A stretch of 11,021 nt of DNA from Candidatus Dojkabacteria bacterium CG_4_10_14_0_2_um_filter_Dojkabacteria_WS6_41_15 (GCA_002793355.1 PFQB01000038.1:1-11021), one strand, 5' to 3'; numbered from the stretch's first letter, positions 1 through 7,115 are shown. The notes: generated from the sequence alone by a model not told the origin. A program made the numbers and translations.

Positions 1-1713
1 TGCTGAAGTAGCTGTCGCAACCACTCCTTCAATACTGATCTTGCCCTGAACGGCGCTATCATACCCGATATCTGTATTTAGGATATTCATAATACTTGGA
101 AGTACGACATTCGCAGAAATGGGTGCCGTATAGGTAATTTTTACTTTCTGTGCCTCATTTTTTCTTTCAATATCCGTTAAGCCAGAAGACGTGACATACA
201 CTGGATATACCTTCAATGTGTAAATTCCTGGTGCAATCTTTGCGATTACTGCGGGGTCTGTCCTCCTAACTACACTTTGCTCGTATACTGTGTTCGCAGC
301 ACCCTTTGGCGCTACTAAGCTGGGCAATTCCAAATCACGACCTAGCGTTAAATCTGTAACAACCGCACCTTCTGGAAGTTTAAGCAGCATTTGCGCTTCT
401 TGCAATGTAGTTTGCGTATTATGGAACTCTAAATACATTTCGGTTTTTTGCACACCTTCATTCTTAAACACTGTCGTCGAAACATCTATTGTTTTCAATA
501 CAACGAGGTTCCGAACCGTTGGCGGCAATATTGGCGAAACTTTATATTTATACGAATCGTACCCACCTTGGGTATCAAGGTCACTTAATGCTTGCCTAAT
601 CGCCGTTACGTCAATCTCGCTAGGAATCTCGTCTTCGTATACCTTATTTAGCACTGTTGTGACGCCGCTATCTGCATACGGTAGTACTTTTTCATGTTGG
701 TAGATAAATGGCATCAACACTATACCTACAAATTTATCGTAGGCTTTACACGTCATCGATGCAGTATCACCTTGGCAAGACGTCAATAGCGAAGCTACAT
801 CTGTTTTATCAAGAACATAGCGGTGTTCATTCTTAAAAGTTGTTACAAAAATGCTCTTGAGGTCGGTTGCTTTAAGTACCGCTTCGTAATCGGCCTTGGT
901 CTCAAGTTGAAGAATGCTTTGCCCAGATTTAAATATTGAGGTGTTAAACAAAAGACTTGCCCCAAACACAACAATAAACGCAATTGTTTTCCAAATTATC
1001 CCTTGAAATTTCTTTGGAATACCCTGAGGGGCTGGCAAAGCACGATCATCTAATTGTTTCCAATAAGAAAAGATACCGTAGAAAGGAATAAAACAAACAC
1101 CATAAATAAATACTCCCACAAGGAAAACCCCAAGAATTGAGACCAGATCGAAGGAGTACGATAAGCTTTGAATAGCGGATAATAACAGGACAGGAAGATA
1201 GACCAAAAAGGGGACAAAAACTAACCACAACAACCCAATATATGTAAATAATCCCGCTCCAAGTAAGGAGCACGCATTTGACAACCAAATCGGGAATTGC
1301 AGAGTGCGTTCTTTTGCAATTGTTTGCAGGGTATAGAAAGCGATGGCGCAAAGGGCTACCAGATATAAGTACACTGCTGCTGGGACCGCGTAAAATGAAA
1401 CAATAAACAGTAAGCTAAACAAGAATGTCGGCATTTCTGCACCGATAAACAATTTGCCTGCATGATCACCTTCCCCCCTAAATATCGATAATACCTCGAG
1501 AATATAAAAGACAACAGGGGAAAAAATCAACAGTATGGCTGCCACCATCCACATAAAGCCAAACTGAAAAGCAAAGACGTCTGCAGAGGAAACTCCGCCA
1601 GCATCTATGAGGGCTGAAACTATTACATAAGCATAACTTCCATGCAAGAAAGTTAAAAAGATAAAATTCATAATACCAGCGAGTGTTCCGGAATGTTTTG
1701 GTTGTTCTTTCAT
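1..1713 (-). CDS. Polytopic membrane protein with VIT-like domain (partial, 3' end outside window)
   Basis: An uninterrupted reading frame runs from ATG at 1713-1711 to base 1 (571 codons) with no stop, so the C-terminus lies outside. The first ~256 residues are strongly hydrophobic, with about six or more membrane segments (roughly 11-36, 46-73, 94-128, 147-178, 187-214, 240-256). A soluble region follows. Residues ~415-505 look like a VIT domain: a beta-rich stretch with LPEGAVVTDLTLG, then VAPKGAANTVYEQ, VVRRTDPA and APGIYTLKVYPV. This order (membrane N-half, then a VIT region with the 'R-x-DPA' and 'PG-Y-L-YP' signatures) resembles the exosortase-associated integral membrane families described as PEP-CTERM family integral membrane protein and MSEP-CTERM. 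That assignment is from memory of the family, not a search. No exosortase or PEP-CTERM target is visible here. A von Willebrand A or other domain could follow beyond the edge. It is divergent from the peptidase gene, with a 92-base shared upstream region. Confidence 0.75.
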   Translation of the reverse strand, partial: MKEQPKHSGTLAGIMNFIFLTFLHGSYAYVIVSALIDAGGVSSADVFAFQFGFMWMVAAILLIFSPVVFYILEVLSIFRGEGDHAGKLFIGAEMPTFLFSLLFIVSFYAVPAAVYLYLVALCAIAFYTLQTIAKERTLQFPIWLSNACSLLGAGLFTYIGLLWLVFVPFLVYLPVLLLSAIQSLSYSFDLVSILGVFLVGVFIYGVCFIPFYGIFSYWKQLDDRALPAPQGIPKKFQGIIWKTIAFIVVFGASLLFNTSIFKSGQSILQLETKADYEAVLKATDLKSIFVTTFKNEHRYVLDKTDVASLLTSCQGDTASMTCKAYDKFVGIVLMPFIYQHEKVLPYADSGVTTVLNKVYEDEIPSEIDVTAIRQALSDLDTQGGYDSYKYKVSPILPPTVRNLVVLKTIDVSTTVFKNEGVQKTEMYLEFHNTQTTLQEAQMLLKLPEGAVVTDLTLGRDLELPSLVAPKGAANTVYEQSVVRRTDPAVIAKIAPGIYTLKVYPVYVTSSGLTDIERKNEAQKVKITYTAPISANVVLPSIMNILNTDIGYDSAVQGKISIEGVVATATSA

Positions 1714-1740
1714 AGTGCTATTTTGAAATTACCTATTCCA

Positions 1741-1777
1741 AGTGTACTCTATTTTCGGGCAATTCGCATTATGTCAA
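1741..1777 (-). promoter_or_regulatory. Possible promoter of the VIT-like membrane protein gene
   Basis: On the minus strand a perfect TTGACA lies at 1777-1772 and a TACACT -10-like hexamer at 1746-1741. The 25-base spacing between them is too long for one sigma70 promoter, so only one of the two is likely to be used. TACACT would start a transcript near 1734, giving a ~21-base leader, the same length as predicted for the gene at 3913. Weak call. Confidence 0.25.
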
Positions 1778-1794
1778 TAACAGCACAACTCGGA

Positions 1795-1800
1795 TATAAT
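1795..1800 (+). promoter_or_regulatory. -10 box TATAAT, leaderless promoter of the metallopeptidase gene
   Basis: A perfect TATAAT ends five bases before the GTG start at 1806. The expected transcription start (about seven bases past the hexamer) falls on the start codon itself, so the mRNA should be leaderless. There is no Shine-Dalgarno. No convincing -35 is seen 17 bases upstream on this strand. Confidence 0.6.
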
Positions 1801-1805
1801 TAGTT

Positions 1806-3746
1806 GTGATAGCAAAACACAAAGCATCGAAAACTAATACTAAACTCTTGAAGTTTAAAGACTTTTCACTGGAACTCGCCTATTACTCAGGAAGCACCGT
1901 TTACGACCAATGGCTTCAGCTTCTCAACGATCTAGGAGATTATGCTGACTTCTACTGGGATATGCCCCAAATGCAATACGATCTTGTTAAATCCGACAAA
2001 GAATGGCAAAAATTTCTCTCGCATCCAGAGCGACAACCTTTCAAGATTCGTATCAAAGAGTGGCATGCTTGGTCAATTGAGCAACTATACCAGCGAACAT
2101 TAGAAATTATTCAATTAAGTGTTACGCTACTCCGCTCTGCAAAAACGCCCAAAGAATGTCATCAGAAAATCAAAGATTCTCTCGCTACTATCGTAAAAGG
2201 AATGGTTCATTCTCGATATAACAAATACGAAATGGAACTCTCCGATTCATATGTCGGTATTACGCCAAAGATGCGGGCAGAAGGAAATATGTACGTGACA
2301 GAAACAATGAAAGCACGCTTTGATTACTTCATATCAGTGGCAGCTCTGGAATCAAATAGACAACCTAAAGAAATACACGCAAAACTACTTGCTGCTTGCC
2401 AAAACAATTTAGCACGATTAGGTGAATTCTTTGCAACCTGTCAGTTTTCTGATGAATTAAAAGACATCTATAGTGCATATACCAAAGCGGCAAAACGCGA
2501 TATGACCATGCCAACACAGAACATTGTACTAGGATTTACTATCTGGAAAGAACTTTACGAGCACGGTGTCGATATGGATACCTATTTAGAACTTTTGGGA
2601 TATCCCAATGCCGATACGGTTAAGAAAAGGTTGCTTAAATTTGCTTCCGACAAAGAAGTCTTGAAAGAAATAGTCACCCACTTTAAGAATGAGCGCCCTG
2701 AATCATATAAAACCTGGAAACAGAAAGGAGAGATTCCTTATATGTCAATATTTCAAGAGGAAGCACGTATTTTCAAGCAACCCACTAAACTCCGTACTGA
2801 TAACGAAACCCGAGCCATGATTGAGACCTGTCAGCAAAAGATCTCCGCCTATTTTCCACTTTCAACCGAAGAATCTCCGCGGCAACTAATTTTCAATTCG
2901 ATACACCCATTTGCTGTTAAGCGTGCTTACCAATCACAAACAAAGAATCATGAGATGAAGTCAATAAACATTACTGTTATGACACCCACAACGGACAGTG
3001 AGCATGACTATCTGGAAACTCTTGCACACGAGACCACACATGCGATTCATTCGATCATCTTGCACCGGGCAGCCGAATTCTCAGTTTTAACAAAAGAGCA
3101 GGCAGATCAAGTGCCAACCAGTGTTCTTGAAGATTTCTCCCAACTTGTAGAGGGCCAGTTTAAGTCAACTGCTCACTCCAAAAACTCGACAGTTAAGGCT
3201 AAATACTTTACATCATTTATGCAGGCTTTAGCATCCTGGTCTCAGGTGCCATTTAGTATTGTTCAGCTTGAGATTCGCGAAAAATTTGAAATACTCCTAA
3301 AGAAAGGCGTCACAGAATTATCTTCCGAATTTCTGGAACAATTGCAATTTGAGTATGATATGAAATTACAAAAGTTATGGGAAGGTTTGCTCCATTTTAC
3401 ACGCCCATCATACACCGCCTTTGATTGGTTTATGCCTCTTGCACCGTACGACGCGTTAGTTTACATGAAGCGTTTTATCGTTCTTTCAAAAAATAAGATG
3501 GCAACCGACAAACCGACAGCAAAAAAGAAACTTTCCATGAACGAAGCATTGAGCCATCGTTTTGGAGTACGTTGGATTGCTTCGCAAGATGGCAGAATTC
3601 TACTCTACTGGTTACTTTTAGAAACTGGACGTAATCATGCAACAGAGGATTTCGGTGATATTATCCTCAAAAAAGACACTTGCGAATGTTTGGAAGAATT
3701 ACAGAGGATTGGAATCTCGGCGCAGGAATTTTCACAGCGTACATAA
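1806..3746 (+). CDS. HExxH zinc metallopeptidase, M3-like
   Basis: A 646-residue protein without a signal peptide or membrane segment, so probably cytoplasmic. The zinc-binding motif is HETTH at residues 408-412 (context LAHETTHAIHS). A downstream segment, VLEDFSQLVEGQF, supplies Glu442 as the likely third zinc ligand, 30 residues after the second His. It resembles the 'DFvE-PSq-mE' block of M3 peptidases (thimet oligopeptidase / oligoendopeptidase F group). The length (~600-700) and a mostly helical N-terminal half also fit M3. In M3 the motif is usually HE(F/M)GH. The Gly-to-Thr change and the slightly longer spacing to Glu mark this as divergent, so another gluzincin family is possible. 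By family knowledge it would trim short peptides; no substrate can be read from the sequence. The start is GTG at 1806, the only start near the TATAAT. The next in-frame ATG is about 50 residues in and would remove sequence that looks like normal protein. Confidence 0.7.
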   Translation: MIAKHKASKTNTKLLKFKDFSLELAYYSGSTVYDQWLQLLNDLGDYADFYWDMPQMQYDLVKSDKEWQKFLSHPERQPFKIRIKEWHAWSIEQLYQRTLEIIQLSVTLLRSAKTPKECHQKIKDSLATIVKGMVHSRYNKYEMELSDSYVGITPKMRAEGNMYVTETMKARFDYFISVAALESNRQPKEIHAKLLAACQNNLARLGEFFATCQFSDELKDIYSAYTKAAKRDMTMPTQNIVLGFTIWKELYEHGVDMDTYLELLGYPNADTVKKRLLKFASDKEVLKEIVTHFKNERPESYKTWKQKGEIPYMSIFQEEARIFKQPTKLRTDNETRAMIETCQQKISAYFPLSTEESPRQLIFNSIHPFAVKRAYQSQTKNHEMKSINITVMTPTTDSEHDYLETLAHETTHAIHSIILHRAAEFSVLTKEQADQVPTSVLEDFSQLVEGQFKSTAHSKNSTVKAKYFTSFMQALASWSQVPFSIVQLEIREKFEILLKKGVTELSSEFLEQLQFEYDMKLQKLWEGLLHFTRPSYTAFDWFMPLAPYDALVYMKRFIVLSKNKMATDKPTAKKKLSMNEALSHRFGVRWIASQDGRILLYWLLLETGRNHATEDFGDIILKKDTCECLEELQRIGISAQEFSQRT

Positions 3747-3876
3747 ACACCTCACTCAACATGAAGATTTAATGAAGAAAACTGCTGTAAATTCATTCGC
3801 GTCATTCTATCGCGTCAATTAGGGAACTTTCCAGCAACATCGAAATGCGCACATTCCAAATGAAGCACACAAAACT

Positions 3877-3885
3877 TGCTATAAT
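3877..3885 (+). promoter_or_regulatory. Extended -10 promoter (TGCTATAAT) for the DUF5667-like gene
   Basis: A perfect extended -10 (TG-N-TATAAT) with the hexamer at 3880-3885. Transcription should start near 3892, leaving a ~21-base leader before ATG 3913. The leader is AT-rich and has no Shine-Dalgarno. No clear -35 is present, as is common for extended -10 promoters. Confidence 0.6.
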
Positions 3886-3912
3886 TATGAAATAATATTT
3901 ACTACCTAACAA

Positions 3913-5058
3913 ATGTCAAAGAAACAAATTCTCGTTCCTGCCCTTACAGCCTTAGCTGTATTTACACTTTTCTGTGTCCTCTTACTTGGTGCAAATGGTG
4001 CGAAGCCCGGTGAACCACTTTACACTCTCGATAGGACGGTTGAAGCAGCAGAGCTTTCTCTATTAAAGTCGTTCAGTAAGCTCACTTACGGAAGATTTAA
4101 CCTGACATTGGTAAACGAGAGATTACAAGAAATCAAAGCGCTGCAGACCCCTCCCAAACAAAGTACCCGATTCTTCAGAAAAGTTTACGCACAAACGGTT
4201 GACAATCAGAAGGTTCAAGAATACATAGCTCTACTACTTGCAGATATTTCGCACAACCTTGTAGAAGCACAAGACACCCTGTTGGTATTGCCCGCAGCAC
4301 AACGCGAAGAGTTATCGCTAGAAATTGCAACCAAAACGACGGAGTACGGAAACGATTTGTTAACTATTTCCAAGGACTTGTCAACAAAAAACAAAAGTGA
4401 AGTGGTTACTATGGCTACAACCGTAGAAACTCTAGACACCTCAGCTATGGATGTACTCGTTAGTTCTGCTGAGGAAGAAACCGAAGTAGAAGATGAACAC
4501 TCGAAAGAAGTATCAACAACTCTTCAGCGTAAATTGGAGCGAAAACTACTTAAATTGCGTGAGGCCTTAAAAATTTACTCGGCACGATTAGAAACCAACA
4601 AGGCCGTTCTTACTCCGGACAATGTCACCAAAGCGACTGCATTAATTACGAAGGTTACTACAGATTTAGAAACTGCAGAAACACAAATTGGTCAGCAAGA
4701 ATTTAAAGCCACTGCAGACATTCTTGATGTAACCGCCGACGATATCGATGAACTAAAAGATCTAGTTAAAGTAGATGGAAATGAAGATGCTTCGGATTCA
4801 ACCGATGACAAAGAGGATTCAAACGACAAAACTGAACCTACTGACACACCCGAGCCTTCGGAGTCTCCTGAGCTTTCCGACTCGCCAAAGCCATCGCGTA
4901 CGCCAAAACCATCACACACACCTGAACCTTCCGAGACTCCCGAGCCTTCCGAGACGCCTGAACCTTCACAGGAGCCAGAGGATGAAGAAGATGTTAATGG
5001 CATTCAATCACAACCGAGTACAGATGCTGATATTCTAAGAAACCAGCTGCGATTTTAA
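3913..5058 (+). CDS. Membrane-anchored DUF5667-like envelope protein with Pro/Ser/Thr repeat tail
   Basis: A 381-residue protein. Residues 6-26 form a single hydrophobic segment (signal anchor, or a signal peptide with a possible cut after ANGA at ~30). The mature part starts KPGEPLYTLDR and continues with a charged helical region ending in RLQEIKAL. This is the pattern of DUF5667 proteins ('PG-x-LY-x-l-x-R, long helix, RL-E'), which are small anchored proteins of unknown function frequent in Actinobacteria and CPR. A second helical, probably coiled-coil, region spans ~200-285. Residues ~285-310 are very acidic. Residues 311-352 are seven tandem six-residue units of type x-TP-EP-S, a likely extended wall or surface spacer. 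The C-terminus (DADILRNQLRF) shows no sortase or PEP-CTERM signal. The function is unknown; a structural envelope role is inferred. It is set off from its neighbours by its own promoter. Confidence 0.7.
   Translation: MSKKQILVPALTALAVFTLFCVLLLGANGAKPGEPLYTLDRTVEAAELSLLKSFSKLTYGRFNLTLVNERLQEIKALQTPPKQSTRFFRKVYAQTVDNQKVQEYIALLLADISHNLVEAQDTLLVLPAAQREELSLEIATKTTEYGNDLLTISKDLSTKNKSEVVTMATTVETLDTSAMDVLVSSAEEETEVEDEHSKEVSTTLQRKLERKLLKLREALKIYSARLETNKAVLTPDNVTKATALITKVTTDLETAETQIGQQEFKATADILDVTADDIDELKDLVKVDGNEDASDSTDDKEDSNDKTEPTDTPEPSESPELSDSPKPSRTPKPSHTPEPSETPEPSETPEPSQEPEDEEDVNGIQSQPSTDADILRNQLRF
4843..4968 (+). repeat. Seven tandem 18-bp units encoding a Pro/Ser hexapeptide
   Basis: Seven in-frame 18-base units, each encoding x-(T/S)-P-(E/K)-(P/L)-S: DTPEPS, ESPELS, DSPKPS, RTPKPS, HTPEPS, ETPEPS, ETPEPS. 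The last two or three are nearly identical at DNA level and the earlier ones have drifted, which suggests recent growth at the 3' side. Such tracts often vary in copy number between strains. Confidence 0.9.
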
Positions 5059-5110
5059 GAAAATGTCTACAGAAAATTAGCTCTTCATACTCTCTTCACA
5101 GAGTTTGCGT

Positions 5111-5116
5111 TACAAT
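5111..5116 (+). promoter_or_regulatory. -10-like TACAAT, leaderless promoter of the NAD kinase gene
   Basis: TACAAT ends exactly five bases before ATG 5122, the same spacing as TATAAT to GTG at 1806. The predicted transcription start coincides with ATG 5122, and no Shine-Dalgarno is present. This spacing decides the start: GTG 5119 sits only two bases from the -10 and would lie upstream of the expected 5' end. Confidence 0.45.
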
Positions 5117-5121
5117 GCGTG

Positions 5122-5880
5122 ATGAAGATTTATTACGAACCAAGCCCAGATCCACGTGTATCTGACTTTAACAACCTAATCGCAGATCGATTCCCGGAGT
5201 TCCTTAAGGAAGAAAAACCTGAGGTAATTCTTGTTGCCGGCGGAGACGGTGCAATGCACCATGCAACGAAAAAGTTTCCGCATTATGAAGGCATCTATTT
5301 GGGGAAAGGACTCGGTACACTTAACTTTCTCATGAATGAGATTGCAGACGACATCGGAACATTAGAGAAATTACAGCGAGACCGTTTGGAGCTAACAATA
5401 ATCAGTACAGCAACAATAGCTGTTTCTATAAATGGTTCTGCGGTAGGATACGCAGCTAATGACATTGTCTTTGGTGACTCGATAAATGGTTATCACACTT
5501 TTGCCCTCAGTACCTCAGATGGTTCTTTTGATAAATTTACCCTTAAGGGAACTGGGATGTGTATTGCAACACCGCTTGGATCTACTGCATACAATTTTAA
5601 CAATGGCGGCGTTATTCTCCCTCTAGAGAGCAATTTATGGTCAATGACGGGAATTGTCTGTAACAAATACATAAATGACATCATCACGGCACAGGAGACA
5701 AAGATTTGGGTTTCAGATGGAACATTATTCCTCGATGGCATAGAAACCAAACAGTTGGCCAGCACAGATGAGGTCCTTCTCGGAATTGGAAACCCCGTAA
5801 AGATCGGATTTCTTGATCCACATCGATTTATGAAGCGACGTATAGAAATGGCAAACAGGATGAGAAAAGGGACCATTTAG
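5122..5880 (+). CDS. nadK: NAD kinase (ATP-NAD kinase family), short form
   Basis: A 252-residue protein from ATG 5122 (253 if GTG 5119 is used). NAD kinase converts NAD+ to NADP+ in the cytoplasm. Visible motifs in family order: AGGDGAMH with catalytic Asp42 in the GGDG loop, GLGTLNFL (the family's GTLGFL block), AAND at ~111-114 (family: LNE, here with Asp for Glu), PLGSTAYNFNNGG at ~151-163 with GSTAY at 153-157 (NAD-binding and glycine-rich block), and DGIETKQL near the C-terminus (family: DGQ). The protein is shorter than typical bacterial NAD kinases (~290) because the N-terminal part is reduced. The function call is firm; activity with the LNE-to-AND change is inferred. It lies 150 bases upstream of the flavocytochrome/b5 gene run, where NADPH could be consumed. 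Confidence 0.88.
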   Translation: MKIYYEPSPDPRVSDFNNLIADRFPEFLKEEKPEVILVAGGDGAMHHATKKFPHYEGIYLGKGLGTLNFLMNEIADDIGTLEKLQRDRLELTIISTATIAVSINGSAVGYAANDIVFGDSINGYHTFALSTSDGSFDKFTLKGTGMCIATPLGSTAYNFNNGGVILPLESNLWSMTGIVCNKYINDIITAQETKIWVSDGTLFLDGIETKQLASTDEVLLGIGNPVKIGFLDPHRFMKRRIEMANRMRKGTI

Positions 5881-5914
5881 TGGGGTATTACTGTTCTCAA
5901 CTGATTCTCTTCGT

Positions 5915-5935
5915 GTGGTTGCGGAGGGCAACTAC
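5915..5935 (+). promoter_or_regulatory. 8-bp hairpin with GGAGG loop downstream of nadK
   Basis: GTGGTTGC (5915-5922) pairs with GCAACTAC (5928-5935), with one G-U pair, leaving loop GGAGG. No T-run follows, so it is not a standard intrinsic terminator. It could be a 3'-end stabilising hairpin, a processing site, or a leader element of the downstream operon if transcription starts earlier than proposed. The loop is a perfect Shine-Dalgarno core, which may be chance. Confidence 0.4.
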
Positions 5936-5988
5936 CTAATATTGGCCATTAATACATTAACTGTTCTTCATCTGGTCTTCACACAGTA

Positions 5989-5999
5989 TAGGATACACT
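5989..5999 (+). promoter_or_regulatory. Possible -10 region for the cytochrome b5/reductase operon
   Basis: Two overlapping -10-like hexamers, TAGGAT (5989-5994) and TACACT (5994-5999), lie 32-42 bases before ATG 6031. TACACT would give a ~25-base leader. The string TACACTTGG also occurs upstream of the minus-strand gene that starts at 1713. No good -35 is visible. AGG at 6023-6025 is a weak ribosome-binding candidate, five bases before the ATG. Confidence 0.3.
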
Positions 6000-6030
6000 T
6001 GGTGCAGATACTAAATTAATGTAGGCAACT

Positions 6031-6711
6031 ATGCTTAAAGAATTGGCTCGCAATATACCAGTCCTCGTGATTTCAGTTATCGCAACCGTAACAGGAGGAA
6101 CCGCAGTCACAAAATTAGTACAGGACATTGCTCCGGTGTTACAGGCGAATAATCGAGAGGTACGAGAAATCAGTGTATCACCTACACCCACCGTTTCACC
6201 TAACGTTGGTGATAACGAAGTACTTGGCGATACCACAGCATTCGCTCCAACAGATCCTGCTTCAGTAATGACCGCTCCAATTGTGGTTTCGCAGAGTAAT
6301 ACGCAAACCTCTACAGCAAATACTGTGAAGAAAGACCCTGTCGTTGCAGCAGCCAGCGTGTTTACCCTTGCATCACTTGCAACACATAACACAGGCAGTA
6401 GCTGTTATGTCGCATATAAGGGAGTTGTCTACGATGTTACCAACCATCCATCCTGGCAAGGCTGTGGACACCATGGAGCAAAGGGTGGACGTGATATCAC
6501 AGCGATTTTCCCACACCCCACAACCTACCTAACAACTCTGCCTAAGGTAGGTACTCTACAAGGTGGTTCACCGGCAACGGGCGGCACTGGCTCAACCGCT
6601 TCCAGCTCAGACGATGATCAAGACGAAGACGACGACAACAGAGAACGCGAAGATGGTAACGACAATGATGACCGCGAAAGTGGCGACACCCGCGAAGACG
6701 ACGATGACTAA
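6031..6711 (+). CDS. Exported/anchored cytochrome b5-like heme protein with Asp-rich tail
   Basis: A 226-residue protein. Residues ~9-24 are hydrophobic (signal anchor or signal peptide). A Thr/Ser/Pro-rich linker follows to ~110, then a cytochrome b5-like domain at ~115-178. It begins with His119 and reads SCYVAYKGVVYDVTNHPSW, matching the family's 'H-n-x-C/W-v-v-i-g-k-v-Y-D-v-T-x-h-P' block, and then GGRDITAIFPHP (family: 'aG-D-aT-x-x-F-x-x-H'). Likely heme-ligating His are His147 or His148 and His162. Cys125 and Cys145 are the only cysteines of the domain and could form a disulfide outside the cytoplasm. Residues 194-226 carry 21 Asp/Glu out of 33, a low-complexity acidic tail that may bind cations or a basic partner (inference). 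It is the first gene of a four-gene run; the next gene follows after 26 bases. An outer-face electron carrier is inferred from the flavocytochrome two genes downstream. Confidence 0.75.
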   Translation: MLKELARNIPVLVISVIATVTGGTAVTKLVQDIAPVLQANNREVREISVSPTPTVSPNVGDNEVLGDTTAFAPTDPASVMTAPIVVSQSNTQTSTANTVKKDPVVAAASVFTLASLATHNTGSSCYVAYKGVVYDVTNHPSWQGCGHHGAKGGRDITAIFPHPTTYLTTLPKVGTLQGGSPATGGTGSTASSSDDDQDEDDDNREREDGNDNDDRESGDTREDDDD

Positions 6712-6725
6712 TTTTTGAAAATGTT

Positions 6726-6730
6726 GGGAG
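6726..6730 (+). promoter_or_regulatory. Shine-Dalgarno GGGAG for the MAPR-like gene
   Basis: GGGAG sits seven bases before ATG 6738. It is the clearest Shine-Dalgarno in the window and contrasts with the leaderless starts of 1806 and 5122, as expected for an internal operon gene. Confidence 0.6.
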
Positions 6731-6737
6731 TATAAAC

Positions 6738-7103
6738 ATGAAAGGTCGAAAGATACCTATACTTATCGGCGTAGCCATTGGTTTGCTCATACTGGGTACC
6801 TTTGGTTACGCAAAATGGCACAGTGCAAAGTCAGCAAGTAATACGCCTACTACAGCAGAAACGGCGTCGCTTAAAGAATTTACCGTTGCAGTACTTGCTC
6901 AGTATGATGGCACTGATAGCTCTAAACCTATTTACTTGGCAATGAATGGCCTTGTGTATGATGTAACTACAGGAAAGCAATACTACGAAAAGGGTGGTAC
7001 CTACCATTGGCTTGCTGGAAAAGACTCGAGTACGGATCTTAATTTGATTGGTGGTGATATTATCAAGCGCAAGTACCCGGTCATCGGAAAACTTGTGCAA
7101 TAA
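6738..7103 (+). CDS. Membrane-anchored MAPR-type cytochrome b5-like heme protein
   Basis: A 121-residue protein. One N-terminal membrane segment (residues 6-24, preceded by KGRK) anchors a small domain on the outer face. Residues 45-121 match the cytochrome b5-like heme/steroid-binding family in its MAPR form (PGRMC1-like): KEFTVAVLAQYDG (family 'fT-eeLa-yDG'), KPIYLAMNGLVYDVT (family 'kPiylav-G-VyDVt'), then YYEKGGTYHWLAGKDSS (family 'fYGPGgpY-x-faGrDaS'). Tyr89 aligns with the heme-ligating Tyr113 of human PGRMC1. No His pair of the classical b5 type is present, so any heme is probably Tyr-ligated. Second gene of the operon: 26 bases after the first b5 gene, with a good Shine-Dalgarno, and 12 bases before the reductase gene. 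Family members carry heme or small ligands; a role as electron or heme partner of the reductase is inferred. Confidence 0.78.
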   Translation: MKGRKIPILIGVAIGLLILGTFGYAKWHSAKSASNTPTTAETASLKEFTVAVLAQYDGTDSSKPIYLAMNGLVYDVTTGKQYYEKGGTYHWLAGKDSSTDLNLIGGDIIKRKYPVIGKLVQ

Positions 7104-7115
7104 TTCACTAGCAAT

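Noticed and set aside
290..703. Open plus-strand frame of 137 codons
   Set aside because: It lies antisense to the long VIT-like membrane protein frame, which has clear domain signatures and runs unbroken across it. Its own translation shows no recognisable protein pattern.
3798..3817. Direct repeat CGCGTCA (3798-3804 and 3811-3817)
   Set aside because: Only two seven-base copies, with nothing placing them as an operator; probably chance.
3637..3822. 61-codon plus-strand frame overlapping the end of the peptidase gene
   Set aside because: It is mostly inside the peptidase in another frame, with no promoter or Shine-Dalgarno. The portion past 3746 is too short to judge.
3817..3828. 12-base string AATTAGGGAACT, repeated at 8879-8890 before the response regulator
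   Set aside because: The first copy is not near a start codon and has no flanking similarity. Two copies of a short AT-rich string are weak evidence for an operator.
4692..5003. Minus-strand Ser/Gly/Glu-rich frame
   Set aside because: It is the antisense reading of the Pro/Ser hexapeptide repeats, and its repetitiveness only mirrors those repeats.
5089..5104. 5-bp hairpin ACTCT/AGAGT before nadK
   Set aside because: The stem is short and the following T-run has only two bases; too weak for a terminator call.
5119..5121. GTG as start of nadK
   Set aside because: It is only two bases after the -10-like box, so it would be upstream of the expected transcript 5' end. ATG 5122 matches the five-base spacing seen at 1806.
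6731..6736. TATAAA as a promoter for the MAPR-like gene
   Set aside because: It ends one base before the ATG, so transcription would start inside the gene. The Shine-Dalgarno and operon context explain expression better.
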